From CAYUZU01 sp964448675 (GTDB lineage: Bacteria > Planctomycetota > Phycisphaerae > UBA1845 > Fen-1342), in the NCBI GenBank assembly GCA_964448675.1, contig CAYUZU010000007.1:124001-188000 (forward strand): DNA of 64,000 bases, read 5' to 3'. This document shows positions 7,826 to 15,950 of this stretch, in pieces. Position numbers and translations under genes: made by a program. The notes beneath the pieces were generated by a model. The model worked only from the letters and a program-made list of their open reading frames with translations, did no database searches and had not been told where the DNA came from. The first letter of the stretch is position 1. Each line of letters begins with the position of its first letter.

Positions 7826-8590
7826 TCAGGGACTCGTGAACACGTGGCCGGCGCGGTCGACGTAGTGGGTCAGCAGCCCCACGTCGCCGGCATGCAGCAT
7901 CCAGTAGTCGCGCAGCAGCGGGAAGCGGTCCTCTTCGATCGCGCCGGTCCAGTCGTTCCGCGGAAACTTGTCCGCCTGCGGGTCCGGCCCGATGCTCCAC
8001 ACCGCGTAGCGCACCGGGCACGGTGGCCGTTCCTCAGGCAGGTCGCCGAACGCGTTTGTCTCCCACGTCATCTCCGCATCGCGGCAGTAGGGGAAGTCGT
8101 CCGGCACCCACACGCGCGCCCGCGGCTTGTACGGCTGGTCGGGCGCGTCGAAGTACTCCCCGTTGTACCACACCGGCCCCGGCGCGACGTAACGATAAGA
8201 ATGCGCCGGCTGAAACAGGTCCGGGAAGTGCGCCTGCGGCACCGCCACCGTGCTCGGCGGTGGCGGCAGGTACCCGCCCGTGGCGAGCTCCGGCGGCAAC
8301 TGGCATTGCACGCCGGCGCTGCAGCCGATGCGCGTCGCGGGGACGGCGTCGCGGTTGTCCATGGTGTACATGTCGACGGCGAGCGTGACATGGCGCAGAT
8401 CGGCGTGCACGCGCGTCATCTTCGCCTGCATCCGCGCCCGCCCCAACGCCGGCAGCAACAGCGACAACAACAGCGCAACGATCACGACCACCACCAGCAG
8501 CTCGATCAGCGTAAAGGCTGCGAGGCTGGTGGCTCGGCCGGGCCGGCAGCGGCGCCGGGCGTCGATATTACGATTGCGTCGATACGTCAT
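7826..8590 (-). CDS. Prepilin-like (type II pseudopilin) protein
   Basis: The 254-residue protein has a basic leader of about 24 residues followed by AAFTLIELLVVVVIVALLL, a classic type IV pilin/pseudopilin N-terminal helix. The residue before Phe is Ala instead of the usual Gly, so prepilin peptidase cleavage may be inefficient or use another position. The soluble part is Pro/Tyr/Trp-rich (YRYVAPGPVWYNGEYFDAP) and has no domain I can name. Such proteins are abundant in Planctomycetota, where they may form pseudopili or sit in the envelope. ATG at 8590 gives the long leader; internal starts would shorten it. Confidence 0.78.
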   Translation of the reverse strand: MTYRRNRNIDARRRCRPGRATSLAAFTLIELLVVVVIVALLLSLLLPALGRARMQAKMTRVHADLRHVTLAVDMYTMDNRDAVPATRIGCSAGVQCQLPPELATGGYLPPPPSTVAVPQAHFPDLFQPAHSYRYVAPGPVWYNGEYFDAPDQPYKPRARVWVPDDFPYCRDAEMTWETNAFGDLPEERPPCPVRYAVWSIGPDPQADKFPRNDWTGAIEEDRFPLLRDYWMLHAGDVGLLTHYVDRAGHVFTSP

Positions 8591-8734
8591 ACTGCATGTA
8601 CTGGTTTACCGTGATCCTGGGCACGTGGCAAGGGAAAACTGCGCTGGGTCGGCGGCGTCCGGCGGAAACGCCGGCGGCGCGGGCGGGCGGGGGGCGCGGG
8701 GCATGGCCACGGCCTGTGTGGCCCGATGACGCGG

Positions 8735-9280
8735 TTACTTGACGCCGCTGGCGGGCTTGCCGTCTGTCGGCCGGAGGCCCAGCTCGGCGGCGGCGCTGAG
8801 GAAGAGCTCGCGCGTGTCGGTCAGCATCTGGGGGATGACCTTTACGTCGCCGAAGACCGGCATGAAATTCACGTCGCCGCCCCAGCGCGGCACGACGTGC
8901 ACGTGGAGGTGTCCGGGGAGCCCGGCCCCGGCGCAGCGTCCCTGGTTGATGCCGATGTTGAAGCCCTGTGCCTTGACGGCCTGCTCCAGCACGCGCTTGG
9001 CGTCGCGGGTGAACTGCATGAGCTCCAGCAGGGTGGCATCGTCGACGTCCTCGAGCCCGGCATGGTGGTTGCGGGGGGCGATCAGCGTGTGCCCGCTGGT
9101 GTAGGGGAAGCGATTGAGCAGCACGATGGTGTGCGCGCCGCGCCACAGCACGAGATTCCGCTCGTCGTGCTCGGCGTGGGCGACCGCGTTGCAGATGAAG
9201 CAGCCGTTGTCCTCACCTTCGAGGCTGCGGATGTACTCCATGCGCCACGGGGCCCAGATATTCTTCTGAAACTCGGACAT
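8735..9280 (-). CDS. HIT family nucleotide phosphatase/phosphorylase
   Basis: The 181-residue protein carries the histidine triad HLHVHVV (residues 124-130) and an N-terminal CFIC zinc-binding pair (27-30), with APWRMEYI near the start. This matches bacterial HIT proteins of the Ap4A hydrolase/phosphorylase type that split dinucleoside polyphosphates or nucleotide-phosphoramidates; the central His of the triad is the nucleophile. Length and start (ATG 9280, with GAGGAATG just upstream) fit the family. It has no operon partner. Confidence 0.88.
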   Translation of the reverse strand: MSEFQKNIWAPWRMEYIRSLEGEDNGCFICNAVAHAEHDERNLVLWRGAHTIVLLNRFPYTSGHTLIAPRNHHAGLEDVDDATLLELMQFTRDAKRVLEQAVKAQGFNIGINQGRCAGAGLPGHLHVHVVPRWGGDVNFMPVFGDVKVIPQMLTDTRELFLSAAAELGLRPTDGKPASGVK

Positions 9281-9437
9281 CAGGCGACATTCCTCTCACA
9301 CGCTCGCTGCGCCCGGCGCAGCGCCACTGCTCAATCGCGCGCTTGCTGTGGCCATCTTAGCGTGATGGCCCCTCGCTGGCGAACCGAGGACGGGACCTGG
9401 CGCGACCCGCCGGTGCCCAGTGGATGACGGGACCGTC

Positions 9438-10766
9438 TCAGCGGCCCGCGGTCGGCGTGTCCGTGTCGCGCAGTACGCGGATCCGGCGGCCAGCGCGATG
9501 CTCGGCCCCTTCGGCGGTGGTGACGAGCAGTTCGAGGCGGTAGTCGCCGGGTGCGGAGATGGTCTTCTGCCCGTTGACCTGCTCCCCGATGAGCTGGCCG
9601 TCCAGCGTCCAGCGGAAGCTCGCCGTGCGGTACCAGTCGGCCGGGCATTCGGCGGCGTAGACCAATCGCAGCGGCTCAAACCCGATCGCCGAGGAGACGC
9701 TGATGCCCAAGGGCGAAGAGATCGCGGCAGAGGGCTCGTCGTTGCTTTGTGCCACGCGAACCGTCTCGCGCTCGTCGGCGACGCGGCGGCTGCGTTCGGC
9801 GCGGGCGCGGTGGCGGCTTGGCTGTTGGGTCGTCGAGTTGCGGTTGGAGCGGGAGCGGCGCCGGTCGGAGCGACGCTCGAGGCCGCTCAGGTCGCCGGCC
9901 AGCAATTCCAGCCCCGTCTGGTTGCCGTCAATCGCCTGGCGCTGCACCAGCACGTCCGGTGGCCACTTGGCCTCGACGCCGGACACGCGGGCGAAGAACT
10001 CGGCGGCGATGTCGGGCGTACGTTCGTGGCCGAGATGGTTGATGTGGATCCAGGCCAGGTTCTTGTAACCGTGGCTCTCGTACCACTTGATGCCTTCCTG
10101 TGACTCGCGCTGGCAGATGCCCAGGTCGTTCTTGGTGGTGAGGATCAGCACGGGGTGATAGCGCGAGCGGCTGGTCATCTTCGGGTCGAGGATGGACGCG
10201 GAGAAGTTCGCCTGCCGTGAGGCCACACAGGTGAAGAGGTCCGGGTGCCGGTTCACCATGTAGTGCGCCATGTAGCCACCGGACGAGAACCCGGTCGACA
10301 GCACGTTGCTGGGGTCAGCTCGGGTGGTGTCGAAGACGTGCTCGAGAATGGCGACGGTGGCTTCCTCGTCAGACTTGAAAGCACCGGTGACGGTGCGTTG
10401 CGGGAACTGCCCGAATAGCGAATCGGGCGCCTTGAGCACCGGGGCAATCACGATGTAGCCGTAGCGATCCGCCTCGTACTCCCACTCGCGCGCCTGGTAG
10501 TAGGCGATGTCGTAGGGCTTGAGGCCGTGGAACGTGACGATGACGGGCCAACGCTCGCGGGCGCGCTCGGTCTCGCTGGCTTCGACGTAGTCCTTGGGCA
10601 GGTACAGGTAGTAGTGACGCCCGGTCGTCGGCTCGGTCAGCTTGTCGAGCTTGCCTTGGCCGCGGGGTTGCGGCACGGCACAGCCGGTGGCCGTCAGCAG
10701 GACAGCGCCGGCCAGGGCCACGAGGCCGAGGCATGGGATGCGGGTTTTATGGGACGCGCGAACCAT
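9438..10766 (-). CDS. Lipoprotein alpha/beta hydrolase (PHB-depolymerase/LpqC type) with C-terminal PKD-like domain
   Basis: From ATG 10766 the 442-residue product has a hydrophobic leader ending LTATGC, a lipobox, so it is probably a lipid-anchored protein. The hydrolase core has the nucleophile elbow GFSSGGYMA, WPVIVTFHGLKPYD as the oxyanion region and HLGHERTPD with the likely catalytic His. About residues 310-350 form an Arg/Ser/Thr-rich linker, and the final about 90 residues (FRWTLDGQLIG ... PGDYRLELLVTTAEG) look like a PKD/Ig-like fold. It probably cleaves an ester outside the cytoplasm; the substrate is unknown. A longer frame to 10889 exists but lacks a leader. Confidence 0.8.
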   Translation of the reverse strand: MVRASHKTRIPCLGLVALAGAVLLTATGCAVPQPRGQGKLDKLTEPTTGRHYYLYLPKDYVEASETERARERWPVIVTFHGLKPYDIAYYQAREWEYEADRYGYIVIAPVLKAPDSLFGQFPQRTVTGAFKSDEEATVAILEHVFDTTRADPSNVLSTGFSSGGYMAHYMVNRHPDLFTCVASRQANFSASILDPKMTSRSRYHPVLILTTKNDLGICQRESQEGIKWYESHGYKNLAWIHINHLGHERTPDIAAEFFARVSGVEAKWPPDVLVQRQAIDGNQTGLELLAGDLSGLERRSDRRRSRSNRNSTTQQPSRHRARAERSRRVADERETVRVAQSNDEPSAAISSPLGISVSSAIGFEPLRLVYAAECPADWYRTASFRWTLDGQLIGEQVNGQKTISAPGDYRLELLVTTAEGAEHRAGRRIRVLRDTDTPTAGR

Positions 10767-10904
10767 GGGTGAAGTTAACCTCAGTATTGCCGTACCTCTC
10801 GTGGGTTCGTGTTCCGCTGCTTCCTGCCCTGAGTACCTATCGGGATTCAGCCGCCCACGCTGGACTTCACCAGCCGGTCTCCGTGCCAATACCCGCTCGC
10901 GAAG

Positions 10905-10933
10905 AGTGTAGCACTATTCCCTGGGGGTTCCAA
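10905..10933 (-). promoter_or_regulatory. sigma70-type promoter of the lipoprotein hydrolase gene
   Basis: On the minus strand TTGGAA (10933-10928) and TACACT (10910-10905) are 17 bases apart, a good -35/-10 pair. The start codon at 10766 is about 130 bases downstream, leaving a long leader with no obvious riboswitch. Confidence 0.45.
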
Positions 10934-11051
10934 TGTAGCCGCGCGCGGTTTCAGGTCCGGAAAGAGCGGCGGGCGTGCCGGCGTTGGGCCGTCGGCATTG
11001 CGTCACGGTGGGCCTCCGCGCACACTCTTGGACACGCGGAGCAACCCGGCC

Positions 11052-12458
11052 ATGGCCACGATCATCCACAACACGACCGTCCTCGCCGCCCGCCCGGCGA
11101 CCCCGGCCGTGTTGCGCGACCACAGCCTCGTCTTTGAGGACGGCCGCATCACCGAGCTCCGCCCGGCCGCGGAACTCGCTGAGCGGGTCCGCGCTGCCGG
11201 CGCTGACACGCTGATCGCGGGGCAGCGCTACATTGTGACACCCGGGCTGGTGAACACGCACCATCACCTGTACCAATCGCTGACGCGCTGCCTGCCCGCA
11301 GCGCAGGATCGGCGCCTGTTCGATTGGCTGCGCGCGTTGTACGAGCGCTGGCGCCGCCTGGACTACGAGGCCGTGAATCTCGCCGCGAAGATCAGCATCG
11401 CCGAACTGCTGCTCTCAGGGTGTACGACCACCAGCGACCACTTCTACATGCTGCCGCCGGCAAGCGGCGTGCGCATGGAGGCGGTGGTCGATGCCGCCCG
11501 TGAGCTGGGTATTCGACTGCACCTGTGTCGGGGGAGCATGAGCCTGGGGCACAGCCGCGGAGGGTTGCCGCCGGACGATTGCGTCGAGGAGGATGCGGCG
11601 GTGCTGGCGGATTGCGTGCGGGTGATCGACGCGTATCACGACGCGGCGTCGCACGCGTTGCTGCGGGTGGACCTGGCGCCGTGCTCGCCGTTCAACGTGA
11701 CGCCGGAACTGCTCCGTGACACGCGTGTGCTGGCGCGTGAGCGTGGCGTATTGCTGCACACGCACCTGGCGGAGACGGTGGAGGAGGAGGCGTTCTGTCT
11801 GGAGAAGTTCGGGCGGCGACCGGTGGCGTATCTCGAGGAGCTCGATTGGCTCGGGCCGGACGTCTACCTGGCGCATTGCGTCCACGTCAATGATGACGAG
11901 ATCGCGTTGTTCGCACGCACGGGCACGAGCGTCAGTCACAACCCGACCTCGAACTTGCGGCTCGGCAGCGGGATCGCGCCGCTGGCGAGGTTGCTCGAAG
12001 CGGGCGTCGCGGTCGGCATCGGCGTCGACGGCGCCAGCAGCAACGACGGCGGGAATCTGCTCGCCGCGGTCAAGAGCGCGCTGCTCAGTGCGCGGATCTT
12101 TGAACGCTACGTGGCAGGCCAGCCAGCGCAGCCCCTCGATACGCCATTGATGCCGGCGGCGACGGTGTTCGAGCTGGCGACGCGCGGCGGGGCGCGGTGC
12201 CTGCACCGCGACGAGTTGGGTTGCCTGGCACCGGGATCGGCCGCGGACATCGCGATGTTCCGGATGGACGACGTGGCGTTGGCGGGGGCGGCAGCGCAGG
12301 ATCCGCTGGCAGCGCTGGTCTTGTGCGATATGCCGCGGGCAGAGCGCGTGTTCGTGGCCGGTCAGGAAGTGGTGCGCGAAGGGCGCATCGTTGCGCTGGA
12401 CGAGCATGCTTTGGGGGCGGCGTTCAATGATCTGGTGGCGGCGCGTTTCAGTTGGTGA
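11052..12458 (+). CDS. Amidohydrolase, 8-oxoguanine deaminase type
   Basis: The 468-residue protein has the metal-dependent amidohydrolase set: NTHHHLYQS (HxH ligands), LHTHLAET, LAHCVHV and GIGVDGASSND (Asp ligand). HLCRGSMSLGHSRGGLPPD closely recalls the 8-oxoguanine deaminase/hydroxyatrazine hydrolase subgroup, where these residues line the substrate pocket. It would deaminate an oxidised purine or a related heterocycle in the cytoplasm. ATG 11052 is chosen because GGAG lies ten bases upstream; an earlier start at 10998 would add a non-homologous stretch. Exact substrate within the subgroup is inferred. Confidence 0.85.
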   Translation: MATIIHNTTVLAARPATPAVLRDHSLVFEDGRITELRPAAELAERVRAAGADTLIAGQRYIVTPGLVNTHHHLYQSLTRCLPAAQDRRLFDWLRALYERWRRLDYEAVNLAAKISIAELLLSGCTTTSDHFYMLPPASGVRMEAVVDAARELGIRLHLCRGSMSLGHSRGGLPPDDCVEEDAAVLADCVRVIDAYHDAASHALLRVDLAPCSPFNVTPELLRDTRVLARERGVLLHTHLAETVEEEAFCLEKFGRRPVAYLEELDWLGPDVYLAHCVHVNDDEIALFARTGTSVSHNPTSNLRLGSGIAPLARLLEAGVAVGIGVDGASSNDGGNLLAAVKSALLSARIFERYVAGQPAQPLDTPLMPAATVFELATRGGARCLHRDELGCLAPGSAADIAMFRMDDVALAGAAAQDPLAALVLCDMPRAERVFVAGQEVVREGRIVALDEHALGAAFNDLVAARFSW

Positions 12459-12505
12459 CGGCCGGGGCTGCTGCAATGCGACTCCTGCGCGTCACGGCTC
12501 CCTTT

Positions 12506-12528
12506 GTGCCAAGGCTCTGTGAGCCGTG
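12506..12528 (+). repeat. REP-like palindrome, copy B
   Basis: Matches GTGCCA-A-GGCTC-TGT-GAGCC-GTG with one mismatch in the stem. A second CACGGCTC lies just upstream (12492-12499), so the site can form alternative hairpins. It sits between two convergent genes and may end transcription from both sides. Confidence 0.65.
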
Positions 12529-12539
12529 CGGTTCGTTGC

Positions 12540-13955
12540 TCATCGGCGCCGCCCAACACCGCGCCGCAAGCCGCCGATCCCCAGCAGCGTCAGCGGCAAC
12601 CAGGTCAGGGCCCCCATACCGCACAGCGCACCGCCGCCCCCGGTCGACAGATCGGCAACATAGGTCCCCGTGACAGCCTTGTTCTCATTCCGCGCAACGG
12701 TGACCGTCTGCGCCGCGGGCGTGGCGTACCCGTCGACGGTGCCGAACGTCACTGTGTGTTCGCCGGTGGCAATGGTCTGACTCTGCGGCGCCGTGCCCCA
12801 AAGTTGTCCGTCGACCGTGACCTGGCCGTTGACCGGCGTCGTCGTGATCGAGAGCACGCCCGTCTGGCCGGTGTAAGTGAACGTATGGGTTGCCGCGGTG
12901 CCGGCTGAAACCGTGATCGTCTGGTCCGACGGGGCGGCGTAGTTCAGCACGTCGCCGAAGCTGACGGTGTAGGTTCCGATTGCAAGTGCGTTGGTTGCCG
13001 GTGCCTTGCCCCAACTCTGGCCGTCGACGAAGACTTCGCCTTTGACGGGGGTGGTGTCGATGGTGACGGTGTTGCTCGTCGCGTAGCGCAGAATCGTGCC
13101 GTCGGCGCCAACCGCGAACGCGGTGTTCTCATCGACGCCCCAGACGGCCGCGAGCGTATTGCTCGTCGGGCTGCTCAGGGCGGCCCAGTCGCTGCCGTCA
13201 TAATGCAGGATCCTGCCATCCTGGCCGACCGCGAAGACATTGCTGCTCGACGAGCCCCACACGCCGTACAGGTCTGCCACCGTCGTGCTGCTCAGCGCCG
13301 ACCAGCCGCTGCCGCCCTCGTGCAGAATCGTGCCGTTGTCCCCGACCGCGAAGGCATCCGTGGTGTTGCACCAGACCGCGTTGAGGTCGTCGCCGCCGAC
13401 GGTGGTCGTTGTCCACGACGAGCCGTCGTAGTGGGCGATGGTGCCGCCGGTGCCGACGGCGTAGATGTTGCTCGTGTCGCTGCCCCAGAGCCCGCGCAGA
13501 GTATGGGCCGGGTCGGCGTGGACTTGTGACCAGGCGGTGCCGTTGTGCACCCACACGCCGTTGGTGCCCATGGCGTGGTAGACGCCCGACGCGTCCGCCG
13601 TCCAGATCGCATAGCAGGTGCCATTGGGCGTGCCGGTGATGGCGGCCCAGGACGAACCGCCGAAACGAATGCCGTCAGTGCCACCCGCGTAGACGTTGCT
13701 GCTGGCGGTGCCGCCGACAGCGTTGAGGGCGTTGGCGGTGGCGCTGGTCATGGCGGTCCAGTCGCTGCCGTCGTACCGCAGGATCACGCCGCCGGCGCCG
13801 ACCGCAAACACGTCGTCCGCCGCCGCCCCCCAGATCCCCGCAAGGTCAGCGCTGCTGGAGGAGGTCAACGCATACCAGCCGGCGTGCGTGGCTGGCAGCA
13901 GGACGGCGGCGGCGAGCAGCGCAATGACACATCGCGGGGCGGTGGTGACGGGCAT
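12540..13955 (-). CDS. Secreted beta-propeller protein with two PEGA domains and C-terminal sorting-like tail
   Basis: The 471-residue protein starts with a signal peptide (ALLAAAVLLPATHA). Residues about 30-310 contain seven or so repeats of about 40 residues with the pattern WG..SSNVFAVG..G.ILHYDGS.W, typical of beta-propeller proteins of surface or adhesive type. Residues about 312-440 hold two PEGA repeats (ITTTPVNGQVTVDGQLWG, VTFGTVDGYATP). The end reads GGGGALCGMGALTWLPLTLLGIGG followed by an Arg-rich tail: Gly/Cys, hydrophobic helix, basic end, like a C-terminal protein-sorting signal. GGAGG precedes ATG 13955. A structural or binding role outside the cell is inferred. Confidence 0.8.
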   Translation of the reverse strand: MPVTTAPRCVIALLAAAVLLPATHAGWYALTSSSSADLAGIWGAAADDVFAVGAGGVILRYDGSDWTAMTSATANALNAVGGTASSNVYAGGTDGIRFGGSSWAAITGTPNGTCYAIWTADASGVYHAMGTNGVWVHNGTAWSQVHADPAHTLRGLWGSDTSNIYAVGTGGTIAHYDGSSWTTTTVGGDDLNAVWCNTTDAFAVGDNGTILHEGGSGWSALSSTTVADLYGVWGSSSSNVFAVGQDGRILHYDGSDWAALSSPTSNTLAAVWGVDENTAFAVGADGTILRYATSNTVTIDTTPVKGEVFVDGQSWGKAPATNALAIGTYTVSFGDVLNYAAPSDQTITVSAGTAATHTFTYTGQTGVLSITTTPVNGQVTVDGQLWGTAPQSQTIATGEHTVTFGTVDGYATPAAQTVTVARNENKAVTGTYVADLSTGGGGALCGMGALTWLPLTLLGIGGLRRGVGRRR

Positions 13956-13996
13956 GGGGTTCCTCCAGGTTCATCCGTTTCAACCGGCACGGTCGG

Positions 13997-14013
13997 CGAT
14001 AACGAGATTATCG
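13997..14013. promoter_or_regulatory. Inverted repeat CGATAA-N5-TTATCG
   Basis: A perfect 6-base inverted repeat 42 bases upstream of the propeller gene start codon. It could be an operator; no known regulator is recognised. Confidence 0.3.
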
Positions 14014-14179
14014 GCACCTGGCTGCGGTGTTTTGAGAAGCCGGCGCTTGAGATGGCATCGCGGCATGCCGGCGGCGCTCCGTCCGCGCTACTTACTGTGC
14101 CAGTCGTCGCTGACGAGTGGCGGAACCAGGCCGATTTCCGATGGCCGTGACCACTCCCGGCCACCTTTTCTGCCGCGAC

Positions 14180-14193
14180 TTGACCAGGATCAA
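14180..14193 (+). promoter_or_regulatory. FNR/CRP-type binding site
   Basis: TTGACCAGGATCAA matches the FNR consensus TTGAT-N4-ATCAA at nine of ten defined bases. It lies about 90 bases upstream of the start codon of a [4Fe-4S] protein gene, the right place for an activator. Confidence 0.5.
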
Positions 14194-14283
14194 GGCGATT
14201 CGGCCGCGAATCAGCGACGCTTGGCCATAGACGGCGAGCACCGAGCGCCGCCCACGCGGCGCAAGACCCGCTGGGAGAACAAC

Positions 14284-15054
14284 ATGATTCGCGAAATCGT
14301 GCGGATTGACGAAGAAAGGTGCGACGGCTGCGGGCTGTGCGTCCCCGCCTGTCACGAGGGCGCCATCCGCATCGAGAACGGCAAGGCCCGGCTGGTGTCG
14401 GACCGCCTCTGCGACGGGCTGGGCGCCTGCCTGGGCCATTGCCCGCAGGACGCGATCACCATCGAACGCCGCGAGGCCGACGAATTCGACGAGGAGCTCG
14501 TTGCCCGGCAAACGGCCCCGGGGCACGGTCCGCAAACGTCGGGCACGGCCGCGCCGGTCCCGCCTGCCGGCGGCTGCCCGGGCTCCCGGATGCAGCGGTT
14601 CGCGCAGCCTGCGGCCGCGCGATCGAGGAGCGCCGGTGCGATTCAGGAAACGCCGTCCGAGCTGACGCACTGGCCGGTGCAATTGAACCTGTTGCCACCA
14701 CGGGCGCCGGTTTTGAAGGGGGCCCGGCTGCTGGTGGCGGCGGACTGTGTGCCGGTGGCTTGCGGCGCGTTTCACCAGAAGCTGCTCCGCGACCGGGTCG
14801 TGCTCATCGGCTGTCCGAAGTTCGACGATCTGCCCGGGTACGTTGAGCGGCTGACGGCGATCATGCAGTGCAACGAGCTACGGGAGATTATCGTCGCCCG
14901 CATGGAAGTGCCGTGCTGCGCGGGCATCGTCAGCGCGGTCGCGGAGGCGCGGCGCCGGGCGGATGCACGCACCCCCGTGACCGAGATCGTCGTTTCGACC
15001 CGGGGTGAGGTCAAGTTCGAGCGGCCGCTTCCCACGGCGTCCGCGGCGTATTAG
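14284..15054 (+). CDS. 4Fe-4S ferredoxin-type protein
   Basis: The 256-residue protein begins with a ferredoxin domain: C13-x2-C16-x2-C19-x3-C23 binds one [4Fe-4S] cluster, and C43-x5-C49-x3-C53 provides most ligands for a second. The rest has further conserved Cys motifs, GGCPGS, ADCVPVACGAFH, LIGCPKFDD and MEVPCCAG, seen in a family often found in anaerobes and linked to hybrid-cluster or NiFe-type metabolism. ATG 14284 follows GGGAGAAC. Electron transfer or metal/cluster sensing is likely but the partner is unknown. The upstream FNR-like box fits use under low oxygen. Confidence 0.82.
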   Translation: MIREIVRIDEERCDGCGLCVPACHEGAIRIENGKARLVSDRLCDGLGACLGHCPQDAITIERREADEFDEELVARQTAPGHGPQTSGTAAPVPPAGGCPGSRMQRFAQPAAARSRSAGAIQETPSELTHWPVQLNLLPPRAPVLKGARLLVAADCVPVACGAFHQKLLRDRVVLIGCPKFDDLPGYVERLTAIMQCNELREIIVARMEVPCCAGIVSAVAEARRRADARTPVTEIVVSTRGEVKFERPLPTASAAY

Positions 15055-15098
15055 CCAGCGTCGCGCCGCCGTCGGCGATACGCGACGGCACGAATCGT

Positions 15099-15167
15099 AC
15101 CACAGAGCCACAGAGTCACAGACGGCACCTGTATGTGTCTTTCTCTGTGTCTCTGTGTCTCTGTGGT
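15099..15167. repeat. Long inverted repeat of CTCTGTG iterations
   Basis: Left arm (15099-15122) starts ACCACAGAG and right arm (15144-15167) ends CTCTGTGGT; the two 24-base arms pair with two mismatches around a 21-base loop. Each arm is itself built from an 8-base iteration (CTCTGTGT). A decayed copy is near 7415. It lies after the Fe-S gene and may act as a bidirectional terminator or be a small mobile element. Confidence 0.7.
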
Positions 15168-15313
15168 TGTTTTTCTTCCACGCGGCTGCCCCAGACGGAT
15201 TCGCTGGCAGGTGGAGAATGTGTGCACGCATCGGCGGGGCGACTGACGGCGGTCGGGGTGCTTTGCGAATCGTGTCCGCCGCTTGCCTGTCAATGCGATG
15301 CCACGATGCGGGC

Positions 15314-15733
15314 TCAGTGCAACTGCTGTCCGGTGGTACTCATGGCCAGCTCGGAATGCAGGACCCCGCGCTGGCGGCGGAGTTCGTCGGCCAGCGTGCG
15401 GACGCGGGGGGCCGAGCCGCGGACCATGATCATTTCGGCGCACAGGTCGTGCGTCAGGTGCACGTGGGTGGTGGCGAGGATGTTGTTGTGGTGGTCGTGC
15501 TGGATGTCGACCAGGCGGTCGGCGAGCTGGCGGGCGCCGTGGTCATAGACCAGCGTGATGGTGCCGACGACTTCCTGTCGCTTGTCTGCCCACTGCTGCT
15601 CGACGAGCCGGTGGCGGATCAGGTCGCGGATGAACTCGGAGCGGTTTGTGTAGCCCGAGGCTTTCACCAGCCGTTCGAGGCGGTCCAGCAGCGGCTTTTC
15701 CAGGGAGATGCTCAGGCGCACCAGTTCGGACAT
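15314..15733 (-). CDS. nikR: Nickel-responsive transcriptional regulator NikR
   Basis: The 139-residue protein has a ribbon-helix-helix N-terminus (MSELVRLSISLEKPLLDRLE, SGYTNRSEFIRDLIR) and the C-terminal ACT-like metal domain with H79-x10-H90-x-H92-x5-C98, the exact ligand spacing of E. coli NikR (H76, H87, H89, C95). It should bind Ni(II) and repress nickel uptake genes. ATG 15733 follows GGAGGAGAC; a longer frame to 15787 is rejected. No nickel transporter or urease/hydrogenase gene is in the window. An operator-like repeat lies 90 bases upstream. Confidence 0.93.
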   Translation of the reverse strand: MSELVRLSISLEKPLLDRLERLVKASGYTNRSEFIRDLIRHRLVEQQWADKRQEVVGTITLVYDHGARQLADRLVDIQHDHHNNILATTHVHLTHDLCAEMIMVRGSAPRVRTLADELRRQRGVLHSELAMSTTGQQLH

Positions 15734-15823
15734 GCGGTCTCCTCCGCCAGCGGCCGGCAGCGTATCGCCGACCGACGCCCGGTTCAATCCCGCCGCCCCG
15801 GGGGTTGACCGGGTCGATGAGTA

Positions 15824-15850
15824 GTGTTACGATTGTCGCGAACGTAATAC
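15824..15850. promoter_or_regulatory. Candidate NikR operator
   Basis: GTGTTACG (15824-15831) and CGTAATAC (15843-15850) form an inverted repeat with one mismatch and an 11-base spacer. It lies between divergent nikR and the gene at 15951. Dyads with an 11-base spacer are described for H. pylori NikR; the half-site differs. Confidence 0.4.
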
Positions 15851-15950
15851 TGTCCGACTGGGTGGCCTGCGGGCGGGCCGCCCTAGAATCTCGCGTGACG
15901 GTGGCCCTGCCGGCGTCGGGCGAGCTTGGGAACCAACAGGAGAGAAGCCG

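Larger units (their letters stand above)
13956..14283. other. 328-base divergent intergenic region
   Basis: It separates the propeller gene (minus) from the Fe-S gene (plus). An inverted repeat CGATAA-N5-TTATCG occurs at 13997-14013 and an FNR-like box at 14180-14193. No coding frame is convincing. Confidence 0.5.
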
